Assembly (NCBI GenBank): GCA_947462335.1
Contig: OX381717.1
Coordinates: 15,305,166 to 15,369,165 of the forward strand
DNA length: 64,000 nt
Direction of reading: 5' to 3'
From: Harmothoe impar
Lineage: Eukaryota; Annelida; Polychaeta; Phyllodocida; Polynoidae
The notes under the pieces: generated by a model
What the model saw: the letters and a program-made list of their open reading frames with translations, nothing else
Databases searched by the model: none
What the model was told of the DNA's origin: nothing
In this document: one piece after another, positions 1 to 8,139 of the stretch
Numbering within the stretch: position 1 is the stretch's first letter
Layout: each line of letters opens with the position of its first letter
Made by a program: the position numbers and the translations under genes

Positions 1-724
1 TTATTTAACTATACATTATCAGTTAAAAGGCTCCAAAATTAATTAATAAAATCACATTTCAATTGATTTCATCAACCATTTTCCTTGTTCGTGACATTAT
101 TGTTTATGGTAGCAATGTTCTCCACATTGTTATTTTGCAGGTAGGAATAGACTGAATGTAGTGGTTGTATACAGGTTGTTGTGTTGTGATTGCAGGCTAA
201 ATCCTGTATAGGTCTTGATTTCTGCTGGTCGACAGTTATCTATTTGTGACAATATATTGTAGTTTAATTATGCTAAATGATGGATGGGAGCATTCCAACT
301 TTCCATAACTGCATGCAATTATATGGATCTTGTAATAAACCTAAAATGGGAAAATTACTTTAAATTAGCTGACATAGTAATTTTAAAAGACCCTAGTACT
401 GTAGGGTGGCTGGAGGGTCTGTCCGTTTCTGATCCTATGCTAAATGACCCATTTGAGATGTCTTCCCATTTTTGCTAGGGAGCAGATAAAGACTTCTAGT
501 AACTTGATATCAAGAGATATTGAATGGATACATCATATAGCAGCTGGAATGAGCACAATAAAGTGTATTAAATAATGTAACCATGGGGCAATTTTGACAG
601 ACCTTCACATGTCGAGCCTGTTTTGGGGTGTATATGTGAGTGATTCTCCTAACTGTCATTTGAGAGAATTCACACTGTGCAATGGCAAATTCATGTATCA
701 ATGCAATTCTTTTTTTGTTATAAT
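1..724. other. AT-rich host intergenic sequence
   Basis: I see no gene, RNA gene or clear repeat here. The longest open frames (64 and 103 codons) lack any recognisable motif and look like chance frames. Confidence 0.5.
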
Positions 725-1164
725 AGGGAATTTTAGCAAGTAGAACGTGGACGTAGACGTAGACGTAGGGAGAGCTACGTGCCCTGCTACGAACAGCAGC
801 ACAAGGAGTTTTAGCACACATACCCTGACGTGGGCGGCAGTGGCGCCGTACATATGAGTGTCATCTTTAAAACTGATTTAAGTTATGTTCTGCTTGGTCA
901 ATTTATGCAATTTTCACGGAGGATGTGCAGATATATCTCTAGATAGCTGGTTTGTATTTTCATTATAATCTGGTGGCTCAAATCTGAGTTATATAGATAC
1001 GTAGTGGTGAACGTAGTAAACTGTTTTGCTACGTCTTTGACGTACGTAGCTGGCACAGGACGTAGCATAGTACACACAAACTGCTGACGTCACTAGAAGG
1101 GTTGCTAGGCGACACGCTACGTACGGCTACGTGTACGACTACGTAGGGCCTGCTAAAACTCCCT
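725..1164. mobile_element. MITE-like foldback element with 3-bp target duplication
   Basis: The left end reads AGGGAATTTTAGCA and the right end is its near-perfect inverse, TGCTAAAACTCCCT. Both inner arms are rich in ACGTAGACGTAG-type motifs in opposite orientation. The flanks are AAT on each side (722-724 and 1165-1167), so this looks like a complete non-autonomous DNA transposon. It has no coding capacity. Confidence 0.7.
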
Positions 1165-1370
1165 AATGGTATTGAATGCAGGTACACACCAGTAAGCTTT
1201 AGTCTGTGCAGGTAAAATTATTTGTATGATAGATAGAGCACTTAAAATGATATATTTTTAACTTAAGCTTTGCATAGAAATTCTGAATTTGCAATTTTTG
1301 GCAAATTACCATATAAAGATCTTAACTTAATTTAATACATTTTGAATGGAAATGAAAGGCCCTAGCACCA

Positions 1371-1435
1371 GCCAGCGCCAGCCAGCGCCAGCCAGCGCCA
1401 GCCAGCGCCAGCCAGCGCCAGCCAGCGCCAGCCAG
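1371..1435. repeat. 10-bp tandem repeat (GCCAGCGCCA)n
   Basis: Six perfect copies of GCCAGCGCCA plus half a copy. A short stretch of the same motif recurs near 21485-21505, again beside a segment rich in GGGCCCA and CCCACxxGGG words. The tandem array therefore probably belongs to a dispersed repeat family. Confidence 0.85.
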
Positions 1436-1439
1436 TCAG

Positions 1440-1625
1440 CATTGGTTACTGGGGCCCATACGGGTCTAAAGGTGGGCCGTTATGTGGGACCCACGTCCCT
1501 TAGTCCATATGAGGCCCACCACATTTTTGTCCTGGGCTAATTGCTGGGACTAAGATGGGCTTGTTCAGAGTTAAATTGAACATATCCACATGAGATTAGG
1601 GTGGGGCCCATGTGGGCTTTTTTTT
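1440..1625. repeat. Dispersed repeat rich in GGCCCA/TGGGCC words
   Basis: This stretch is full of short GGGCCCA, GTGGGACCCAC and GGCCCACC words. The same style recurs at about 19440-19900 and 21355-21480, which suggests one dispersed family. The boundaries are approximate. Confidence 0.35.
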
Positions 1626-1745
1626 CCTGGGGGGGAGGGGGAGGGGGGTCATATAGGGTTGTACTCTCTACTGTAGTTCTTTGCTATTTTTTTATATCCC
1701 GATGTTATAGCCCAAGTTCTAACTAAGTTCAATCAATTCAATTTC

Positions 1746-2137
1746 AGTAGTATAGTATGTATCGGAACGGGACTATAGTTAAGTACTGTTTATTACTCAA
1801 TCGACATGCAGCCAATCAGAGGCCTCCATTTGGTCACGTGACCCGTTGCCATGGTAACGTGACCTACTTAGGGCTCTCAGCCAATCAGAAGCCAGCATTC
1901 TGGGTGACCTACTGACCTACTTAGAAGCTCTCAGCCAATGAGAGGCTGGCATTCTGGTAACTATGGTAACGTGACCTACTTACGTCACGTGACCTACTTA
2001 GGCTCAGCCAATCAGAAGCCGGCATTCTGGTAACTAGGGTAACGTGACCTACTTAGGGTTTGTTTGTAAACAACACCACGTGGCTCTCTTGTTTGTAAAC
2101 AACACCACGTGACACGTGACTGTTTGTAAACAAACAA
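1746..2137. repeat. Left terminal inverted repeat of the Polinton
   Basis: About 392 bp, nearly identical to the inverse of 11869-12262, with weaker similarity continuing inward through GTATATATAG. It holds four copies of a ~50-bp module combining AGCCAATCAGA (CCAAT box), CATTCTGGTAAC and GTAACGTGACCTACTTA. It also holds several CACGTG E-boxes and three TGTTTGTAAACA palindromes. One module has GTTGCCATGGTAAC, an RFX X-box-like word. These look like enhancer or promoter elements reading into the element from both ends. Confidence 0.93.
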
Positions 2138-2253
2138 CGTATATATAGAAAAAAACACAACAAGTTCCATCTTATGTTAAAATTATATTTTCGAATAAAA
2201 AAGCACATCTGTAACAGCGTCTATGTGTAACTACGCGCGTTCTCATTCAAACA

Positions 2254-2889
2254 CTATAACACTATCATACCGTAGCAGCAGCAGGTAGGACCGGAAGAAA
2301 AGCAAGCGCACGAGCAGAAGCGACGACACCATTTGCACCATCCGGCCGTCGCGTTGGTAGCCCTACTACCCGTCGCGCGTTCCACTGGAGCGGCTTTAAG
2401 AGTGACAAATGACGATTCTTTGTCGACGCGACTGCTAACATCAGCATCGGCAGCAGCATCGGCAGCATCGGCAGCAGCATCGGCAGCAGCGGCAGCAGCC
2501 TCGGCAGCAGCGGTAGCAGCAGTAGCAGCAGCGGCAGCAGCAGTAGCGTGAGCATTAGCAACAACAGCAGCAGCGACAGTAGCAAGGGCGGCAGAGCGGG
2601 CACTAGTAGCGTTATCAGCGGCGTCATCAGCAGCCGCAACAGCATCAGCAGCAGCAGCGTCGGCATCGGTGGCATGAGTAGCTGCATCGGCGGCAGCAAC
2701 AGCAGCAGTCACAGCCGCAGCGGCAACAACAACAACGTCATCACGACCCGCGTCACTAACAGCCGCAGTAAATGCAGCAGTAGCACGCTGAGCAGCACTA
2801 GCAGCAGCAGTAGCAGAGGCTACAGCATCAGCTTCACATTCGCGCGCCGCTTCGTCATTCCGCTTCATGTCACGGTAGCAACTTTCCAT
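2254..2889 (-). CDS. Alanine-rich protein with cysteine-rich tail, function unknown
   Basis: A 211-residue frame counted from the first ATG (MESCYRDMKRN), although the open frame extends further upstream through a (TAC)n leader. Residues ~15-145 are almost entirely Ala with regularly spaced Asp, Thr and Val, as in a long helix or fibre-like rod. The last ~35 residues are Cys-rich (WCKWCRRFCSCACF). A TATA box lies ~120 bp upstream on the same strand. It is the only minus-strand gene of the element and reads towards the left TIR. I do not recognise the family. The low-complexity (GCA)n composition also leaves several other frames open, so coding status is uncertain. Confidence 0.45.
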   Translation of the reverse strand: MESCYRDMKRNDEAARECEADAVASATAAASAAQRATAAFTAAVSDAGRDDVVVVAAAAVTAAVAAADAATHATDADAAAADAVAAADDAADNATSARSAALATVAAAVVANAHATAAAAAATAATAAAEAAAAAADAAADAADAAADADVSSRVDKESSFVTLKAAPVERATGSRATNATAGWCKWCRRFCSCACFSSGPTCCCYGMIVL

Positions 2890-2919
2890 CACGAGGATCT
2901 GCAAATTGAGGCGCGGTGC

Positions 2920-2929
<10 letters not shown>

Positions 2930-2967
<38 letters not shown>
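2930..2967. repeat. (GTA)n triplet repeat
   Basis: About 12 copies of GTA/TAG, lying in the presumed 5' leader of the minus-strand Ala-rich gene. Confidence 0.8.
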
Positions 2968-3007
2968 CGTGAACGATGATGACGATGCTGAATGTGGTTT
3001 CACTCCC

Positions 3008-3015
3008 CTTATATA
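3008..3015 (-). promoter_or_regulatory. TATA box for the minus-strand Ala-rich gene
   Basis: On the minus strand this reads TATATAAG followed by GGGAGTG. A start about 30 bp downstream (~2980) would give a leader of ~90 nt with no ATG before MESCYRD. Confidence 0.55.
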
Positions 3016-3034
3016 CCCTTACGCCCCGCCTTTT

Positions 3035-3210
3035 TTCAAGCCACCGGCCAGCTGCCCCTTCACGGCAGGTCTTTAGATCAGCCTTAAGTCGCTTACTACG
3101 TGGCTCATCATCCCTCTAATCGCATTTTCCAGCCGCCGGCCGGCTGTCTGCTGATGACAGGCGAGGGTGATTTGTTTTTTTCTTTAGATATAAGCCGCTT
3201 ACCACACGCG
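3035..3210. repeat. Imperfect direct repeat in the divergent promoter region
   Basis: Words such as AGCCACCGGCCAGCTG, TCTTTAGAT and AAGTCGCTTACTACG at 3040-3100 recur as AGCCGCCGGCCGGCTG, TCTTTAGAT and AAGCCGCTTACCACACG at 3131-3212. The spacing is about 100 bp. The repeat lies between the two divergently transcribed left genes and may be regulatory. Confidence 0.5.
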
Positions 3211-3520
3211 CACCCTCTAGTCACAGACAGAGTGACAGAAAGGGAGGGGGTCGCTTTGTTCACGCTACCTGTAGTTGTTTTTCTATACACACGCTGAGCC
3301 CATGACCCGTTAATCCTTTATACAGGTAACACGCGTTCAACTAATTACCCTATTGTATGACAGTCGGTACACGGATTTAATTTTAAACCGCCTTCCCATC
3401 TGGGATCCATGTCTGGCGGGGTGGAAGGATCCAGCTGAAAAGTGTGATTAGGGCTTTTGTTTCTCTTATGATAGCAGCAGGTCAGCATGCGACAGCTGAA
3501 AATGTCAGACTCGCCGCTCC

Positions 3521-3528
3521 TATAAAAG
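3521..3528 (+). promoter_or_regulatory. TATA box upstream of the 216-codon ORF
   Basis: TATAAAAG followed directly by ACTGAG. The AAAAGACTG core recurs in the TATA region before the major capsid gene (9712-9724), which suggests a shared element-specific promoter type. Transcription would start near 3550. Confidence 0.55.
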
Positions 3529-3745
3529 ACTGAGATGCGTCTCTCTTTCCACACACCCTTCTACCATCGCCGCCGACACCGCCACCGCCGGCCAGCCGAC
3601 CGCCGCCACCGCCTGCAGTCACCGCCATCACGCCAGCAGGGAATTTCGAGCTGAGTCTGCTTATTGCTTATTTTTTTTCTTTGAGCTTTTTGTTTTCTTA
3701 AATTTTTATTTTCACTCAGTCTTTTTTGTTTCGGAGGAAAGAAAT

Positions 3746-4396
3746 ATGGCGCTGCAGAGGGCGCGAGTTTCTAAAAGACGGTCGCGCGAACAAAGCGCTC
3801 TCCTCAACTGCCCGGCTATTTTTTTATCTCAAAGGAGAGAGCGTCACGTAGTTGAGGTTCACGCTTCTCTTGAGGCGTACCGAATTCTCGAGAAATGCAA
3901 AGCTGAGCGCCATCGTCGTTATACAAGAGCGGAAAAGGAAAATGTAGCGACATGGCCGAGAGCCGTCTTCTCAGAACAGCATTTACTCTACTATTGCATA
4001 ACAGCTGCTCTCAGCGCCCCCACTCGTTGGGCGTTTCATGAAAAGAAAGAGCGCCGCTACTCTCCTCACCCTGCCTCCTCTTATAAAGTGAGAATAAGTG
4101 CTATGAAACGATTCGACAAGCCGATCGGTTTCTTGGGAGCGACTGCAGCTCCCACTCGGTGGGCGCGCGTTGTGGCCGACGTGAACACGGTCTCTAAACG
4201 TTTCGACGTCGTCACTTGTTATCCCGCATATTGCAACGCAGCCGAATTGAAGAAGATAGGGACGCACTATTTTAAACCATACGCTCCAATATGTATTTGT
4301 CACCGCCGCGCTCACACGCCTTATTGCTTTTTCGAGACGATCGTGTCACAACACAGAAATAGAAAAAAAAACGGCAAAGCGACGAGCTTTGCCTAA
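3746..4396 (+). CDS. Uncharacterised basic protein, 216 aa
   Basis: The frame opens at ATG in GAAATATGG, ~220 bp downstream of a good TATA box and after a pyrimidine-rich leader. The product is Arg/Lys-rich throughout with scattered Cys and His (for example YCNAAELKK and CICHRRAH). A short word, APTRWA, occurs twice (residues ~90 and ~134), hinting at an internal duplication. I recognise no family and see no polymerase, helicase or nuclease motif. Its place at the left end, in front of the structural genes, suggests an early or accessory role, but that is inference. Confidence 0.5.
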   Translation: MALQRARVSKRRSREQSALLNCPAIFLSQRRERHVVEVHASLEAYRILEKCKAERHRRYTRAEKENVATWPRAVFSEQHLLYYCITAALSAPTRWAFHEKKERRYSPHPASSYKVRISAMKRFDKPIGFLGATAAPTRWARVVADVNTVSKRFDVVTCYPAYCNAAELKKIGTHYFKPYAPICICHRRAHTPYCFFETIVSQHRNRKKNGKATSFA

Positions 4397-4429
4397 ATGA
4401 TCAAAAAAAAAAAAAATAAAATAAATTAA

Positions 4430-4482
4430 TCTCCTCCTCCTCCTCCTCCTCCTCCTCCTCCTCCTCCTCCTCTTCTTCTTTT
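4430..4482. repeat. (TCC)n / (TCT)n pyrimidine tract
   Basis: About 14 TCC triplets running into TCTTCTTCTTTTTT, placed between the 216-codon ORF and the ATPase promoter region. It is flanked by A-rich runs that include ATAAAATAAA, a possible polyadenylation signal for the upstream gene. Confidence 0.8.
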
Positions 4483-4500
4483 TTAAAAAAAAAATAAATA

Positions 4501-4533
4501 TTTGTATCAGACTCCTCTGGAGTCTGATACAAA
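4501..4533. other. Perfect 15-bp hairpin with 3-nt loop
   Basis: TTTGTATCAGACTCC and its exact inverse flank the loop TCT. It sits in the intergenic gap before the ATPase promoter. As RNA it would be a very stable stem at the end of the upstream transcript; as DNA it would be a strong dyad for protein binding. Confidence 0.8.
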
Positions 4534-4617
4534 CATTTATGACTATTGAGTGAAAATAGAATTTTATCGCAAAAAAAAGTCACTTCTGCCGCCGCTACTG
4601 TGACACCGGCCGGTATC

Positions 4618-4627
4618 AATAAAAAGG
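4618..4627 (+). promoter_or_regulatory. TATA-like element of the structural gene cluster
   Basis: AATAAAAAGG, about 120 bp upstream of the ATPase start. It resembles the TATAAATAAAAAG element before the capsid gene. It is the only TATA-like candidate for the ATPase-integrase run of closely spaced genes. Confidence 0.45.
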
Positions 4628-4739
4628 TCGGCTGACTTTTCTCCACAACCATTCACTACCGACCGTTCGAGTGAGAAACACAGCAGACAGTCAGACACAC
4701 AACCGCTCTCTGACGCGTCCTGAAAAAAAAACAAAAAAA

Positions 4740-5459
4740 ATGTCCAGTAGTAAAAGCAAACTCTTCACAGAAATTCATTTCGACGCTCGACTACAAGGAC
4801 CCTTTAGTTGTATCATTAGCGGTCCGTCGGGTTGTGGAAAATCGCGCTTGGTGGATCAATTTCTGAGCGACGTGAACAATTTGGTCACGCCGCCGGTGGA
4901 AAAGACTTTTTACCATTACGGCGAGTGGCAACCTCTGTTTGAAAAAATGCAAAATCAGTACGGTGTGGAATTCAGAGAAGGTCTTCCTAGCAAAGAGTCT
5001 ATAGCGGGAGACGTGGAAGTAGCAGAAGACGCTTTACGACCCCACACTCTACTGATATTGGACGATCTGATGAGCAGTTCCAATCAGCAAGTGGTAGCCG
5101 ACATCTTTACTAAATACTCGCATCACTGGAACGTGAGCGTCATATACATCACTCAGAACCTATTCCAGAAATCACCCGACTTTCGAACTATGAGTCTGAA
5201 CGCTCACTACATGATCGTTTTCAAGAACCCGCGCGACATGGGGCAAATAGCTAGTCTGTCTCGCCAGGTGTTTCCGTCCAACGCGGCGGCCCTCTCTAGT
5301 ATATTTACCCATGAACTCAAGCGACCTCACTCATACCTCCTTCTGGACTTCAAGCAGTCAACACCTGACGATCTGAGAATACGCTCCTCTTTGACGTCCA
5401 TACACTCTCAGCTAGTGTTCGTACCGCTAGACAAAAAAAAGAACAAGAGAAAGCAGTAG
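4740..5459 (+). CDS. FtsK/HerA-type genome-packaging ATPase
   Basis: A 239-residue P-loop ATPase of the A32/FtsK-HerA class, which pumps viral DNA into capsids. Walker A is GPSGCGKS (residues 28-35), Walker B is TLLILDD (103-109) and a downstream TQN (138-140) fits the sensor position. The frame is open further upstream, but only through a GTG; the first ATG lies at the end of an A-rich tract (A9-C-A8), matching the pattern at other starts in this element. It is followed within 9 bp by the next gene. Length and motif order are typical for Polinton and adintovirus packaging ATPases. Confidence 0.9.
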   Translation: MSSSKSKLFTEIHFDARLQGPFSCIISGPSGCGKSRLVDQFLSDVNNLVTPPVEKTFYHYGEWQPLFEKMQNQYGVEFREGLPSKESIAGDVEVAEDALRPHTLLILDDLMSSSNQQVVADIFTKYSHHWNVSVIYITQNLFQKSPDFRTMSLNAHYMIVFKNPRDMGQIASLSRQVFPSNAAALSSIFTHELKRPHSYLLLDFKQSTPDDLRIRSSLTSIHSQLVFVPLDKKKNKRKQ

Positions 5460-5467
5460 CAAAAAAA

Positions 5468-5800
5468 ATGTCTTCTCATCTACTCGAAAGACACTTTGGT
5501 ACTCTCAAGCACTTAGCTAAGTGCTCGCCAAAGGACTGCTCGCATCTAATAGACTCTGGAAGCGACGATCTGATCGCAGCGTTAAGTGAGATCTGTCACA
5601 ATTTACTGGTAGGGAACATCCCGCTCAGCGACAAACAACTGGACAAGCTTCGAGAATCGGCTGACGTGTTGAGGGAGGTCGGCAAAAAATCTACGCCCAT
5701 CAAAAAAAAGAGACGCGTCTTGGTACAAGAGGGAGGTTTCCTCATTCCGGCTCTCATAGGGATGGCCTTACCGCTTATAAAGAGCATTCTCCGTATATGA
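5468..5800 (+). CDS. Small pX-like virion protein with hydrophobic C terminus
   Basis: A 110-residue protein with a helical N-terminal half, a basic linker (KKKRR, residues ~80-84) and a Gly-led hydrophobic end (GGFLIPALIGMALPLIK). This basic-then-hydrophobic layout resembles adenovirus pX-type or membrane-active minor virion proteins found in Polinton-like viruses. It starts 8 nt after the ATPase stop, directly after a run of eight As. Its stop overlaps the next start as ATGA, which suggests translational coupling. Confidence 0.7.
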   Translation: MSSHLLERHFGTLKHLAKCSPKDCSHLIDSGSDDLIAALSEICHNLLVGNIPLSDKQLDKLRESADVLREVGKKSTPIKKKRRVLVQEGGFLIPALIGMALPLIKSILRI

Positions 5801-6996
5801 GACACCTCATTCGACACCTACTCGCCGACAGCACCACCACCACCACCACCACCACCACTACCGCCACCACCAGCGTCATTGCCACCGTCGTCCCCATGAC
5901 GGACTCAGAGCAGCAACAACACTACAAACGTTTAGCGCTCGTGGATCCTGAGACGCTCTACAAATCATCACGAGCAGGTCTACTTCATCATGTGCCCGCT
6001 GCTGCTGCTACTACTAGCGCTGCTACTACTGCAGTCGCTGCTGCTAGTACTTCTACTGCTCCAAACCTTCCTCCTCTTCCTGATGAGCGCACTGAAAAGA
6101 ACGAGAGTTCCGCTCCTGCCACCGCCGCCCGCCTACCTGCCGACATGGCCTATTACCACAAGCAGGCAGAACAGTCCCTTCATCCCGACGCGGCCTTGCA
6201 CCAGGTGCTACAGTTTATCTACAGGGACTTGGATTTAGTGTTGAACGACCCCACTTTGGAATCGCGCGAGAAAATGTTGAAATACCGAAGGTTGTTGAAT
6301 AGATTGCAATTTTTTCTCGCGAATCCCCACAACAGCAACATCTCTTCGTCCTACTCTTCTTCGCCCCCGGCTCACCTCCGTCAGTCTGCTGAAGAGGCCA
6401 GCGCGTCCCTACTCGAGCGGTTGGTGAACCAAGTTCCCAAGAGGAATCGCACTCGGACCGTGGCGCTGTACAAACAATTGGAGAAATCCGGTGTGATCAA
6501 GTGGAACGAGGACGGTGCGGTGCGCGAGATGTCGGGTCGGAGAATACCACCTGAGCGTCGCATCAACATAGTGGACTTACTGAACGACGCCGCCAGGTTC
6601 AGGAAGACGGCGCCCAGACCGGCGGGCTACTCGCCGTTCACGAAAGCGCTGCGCGAAGCAGTTCCCACAGACTCCTTGATCGGAAACCATCTGTATAAAG
6701 CGAGCGGACCTGGCCAAAGTTTGGACACACGGCTTGCTGACAGAGGTCGGAAACGACCGAGCTTCGACTCGGAAGAAGGAGAAGCAGCAGCAGCAGCAGC
6801 AGCAGTAGCAGCAGCAGACTCTTCTCTCCAGGTGGTGGACGATCAATCCTCTGAAGACGAGGAGGACGACCGTGAACTTTTCCAAACTCCGACTTCCTAT
6901 AGGAGCGTGCCGCGTAAGAAAAGGAAAGGGCGCAACCGCCTAGCGGCGAGCTCGTCGTTCACGCCCTCAACAAGCCCACCATGGGCAAACCAGTGA
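5797..6996 (+). CDS. Conserved Polinton-type virion or accessory protein, 399 aa
   Basis: It starts with the ATGA overlap. The N terminus has a (T)n tract encoded by (ACC)n and an Ala/Thr-rich stretch, then a helical region (~130-175). A block at ~217-300 carries IKWNEDGAV, RRIPPERRINIVDLLND and a PAGYSPF-type ending. I recognise this W-N-E-x-G / N-I-V-D-L-x-N-D block as common to a gene that neighbours capsid genes in invertebrate Polinton-like elements; its role is not known to me. The C-terminal third is acidic (SSEDEEDD) then basic (RKKRKGR), with a polyalanine run. The last 16 nt overlap the integrase start. Confidence 0.7.
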   Translation: MRHLIRHLLADSTTTTTTTTTTATTSVIATVVPMTDSEQQQHYKRLALVDPETLYKSSRAGLLHHVPAAAATTSAATTAVAAASTSTAPNLPPLPDERTEKNESSAPATAARLPADMAYYHKQAEQSLHPDAALHQVLQFIYRDLDLVLNDPTLESREKMLKYRRLLNRLQFFLANPHNSNISSSYSSSPPAHLRQSAEEASASLLERLVNQVPKRNRTRTVALYKQLEKSGVIKWNEDGAVREMSGRRIPPERRINIVDLLNDAARFRKTAPRPAGYSPFTKALREAVPTDSLIGNHLYKASGPGQSLDTRLADRGRKRPSFDSEEGEAAAAAAAVAAADSSLQVVDDQSSEDEEDDRELFQTPTSYRSVPRKKRKGRNRLAASSSFTPSTSPPWANQ

Positions 6997-8117
6997 AGAG
7001 ACTGACCAAGAAGGAAAAAGAAAAGAAGCGCGTAGTAGCTAGATATACCGACGTCAAAGCGCCCTCCAGTTTCACTAGCGTGACTAAACTCCAGAAACAT
7101 CATTTTCGCCACCTGAACCCGGCCGTCATCCGAGATGCTTTAGTGTCGCTGGACGCCTACACTAAACATAAACCCATTCGGAGAAAATTCGCAAGGAACA
7201 AGACTATAACCGGCGCAATCGATCAGCAGTGGCAGATAGATCTGATGGACATGCAAGCTTTGGCGTCTCACAACGACCGCTTCCGGTACGTGGTGACGGC
7301 GATCGACGTTTTCTCTAGGTACGCGTGGGCCGTTCCCATTAAATCCAAGAGCGGCGCTGATGTCACCGAGGCCTTCCGAGAGATGACAGGCACTGGCGAG
7401 AGACGACCGCGCACTGTTCAGACAGACAAGGGGAAAGAGTTTTTGAACAAGATCTTTCAAGATCACTTGAAGAGCGAGGGCATAGAGTTCTTCACTGGCG
7501 AGAACGACGACATCAAAGCTAGTCTAGTGGAGCGCTTGAACCGCAGTCTGAAGGAGAAGCTGTGGCGTTATTTCACACACAAGCGCACGTATCGCTACGT
7601 AGACGTACTGCACCATGTAGTGTCTTCTTACAATCGCACTCACCACAAGACGTTGAAAATGGCGCCGGCTCAAGTCAGCTCGGAAAACAGCGAAACAGTT
7701 TTCTACCGACAAGATCTCCCAACTAACAAACAAATCGACGAAATATGGAAAAAGAAGAAAAAAACAAAGACGTCCGCCGTCGACGTCATCGCTCCGGGTG
7801 ACAGAGTGAGGATGTTGAGAACTAAAGGCGCCTTCGACAAAGGGTACGAGGGAAACTGGCGCAAGGAAGTGGTCGACGTTGCTAAGACGTTGGGAAGCAG
7901 AGGGTTCGAGCTGAAAGACGACAAGGGCGAGGAGATAAAAGGCGTCTTCTACCCGGAAGAGGTTCAGAAGGTGTACAAGAGTCGTTACGACAACAACTAC
8001 CTGATAGACGAGGTGTTGCGCCGCAAGACCGTCGACGGTAAAGAGTTAGCTTTCGTACGTTGGTTAGGTTACGACGACAAGTTCAACGAGTGGATCCCCG
8101 TCAAAAAAATAACGTAG
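6981..8117 (+). CDS. Retroviral-type DDE integrase with C-terminal chromodomain
   Basis: 378 residues. The rve core shows D87 (WQIDLMDM), D149 (QTDKGKEF) and E184 (LVERLNR), with 34 residues between the last two, so the catalytic triad is complete. An SH3-like DNA-binding segment follows (~265-330), then a chromodomain at 340-378 (YLIDEVL, FVRWLGY, NEWIPVKKI) that could direct insertion to modified histones. The start ATG sits in an ideal Kozak context (CCACCATGG) inside the end of the previous gene. A 6-bp target duplication around the element agrees with this enzyme's known activity. The stop runs straight into an A22 tract ending at the next start. Confidence 0.95.
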   Translation: MGKPVKRLTKKEKEKKRVVARYTDVKAPSSFTSVTKLQKHHFRHLNPAVIRDALVSLDAYTKHKPIRRKFARNKTITGAIDQQWQIDLMDMQALASHNDRFRYVVTAIDVFSRYAWAVPIKSKSGADVTEAFREMTGTGERRPRTVQTDKGKEFLNKIFQDHLKSEGIEFFTGENDDIKASLVERLNRSLKEKLWRYFTHKRTYRYVDVLHHVVSSYNRTHHKTLKMAPAQVSSENSETVFYRQDLPTNKQIDEIWKKKKKTKTSAVDVIAPGDRVRMLRTKGAFDKGYEGNWRKEVVDVAKTLGSRGFELKDDKGEEIKGVFYPEEVQKVYKSRYDNNYLIDEVLRRKTVDGKELAFVRWLGYDDKFNEWIPVKKIT

Positions 8118-8139
8118 AAAAAAAAAAAAAAAAAAAAAA
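8118..8139 (+). promoter_or_regulatory. A22 tract joining a stop codon to the next ATG
   Basis: The integrase TAG is followed by 22 consecutive As, the last being the A of the minor capsid ATG. Similar but shorter runs lie at 4723-4740 and 5461-5468. The placement looks like a poly(A) leader, as known from poxvirus late mRNAs, or an A-rich internal entry site. Confidence 0.6.

Noticed and set aside
2548..2931. Plus-strand Ser/Asn-rich frame of 127 codons opposite the Ala-rich gene
   Set aside because: A (GCA)n region is open in all frames. The minus strand has the TATA box and a non-repetitive tail, this frame has neither.
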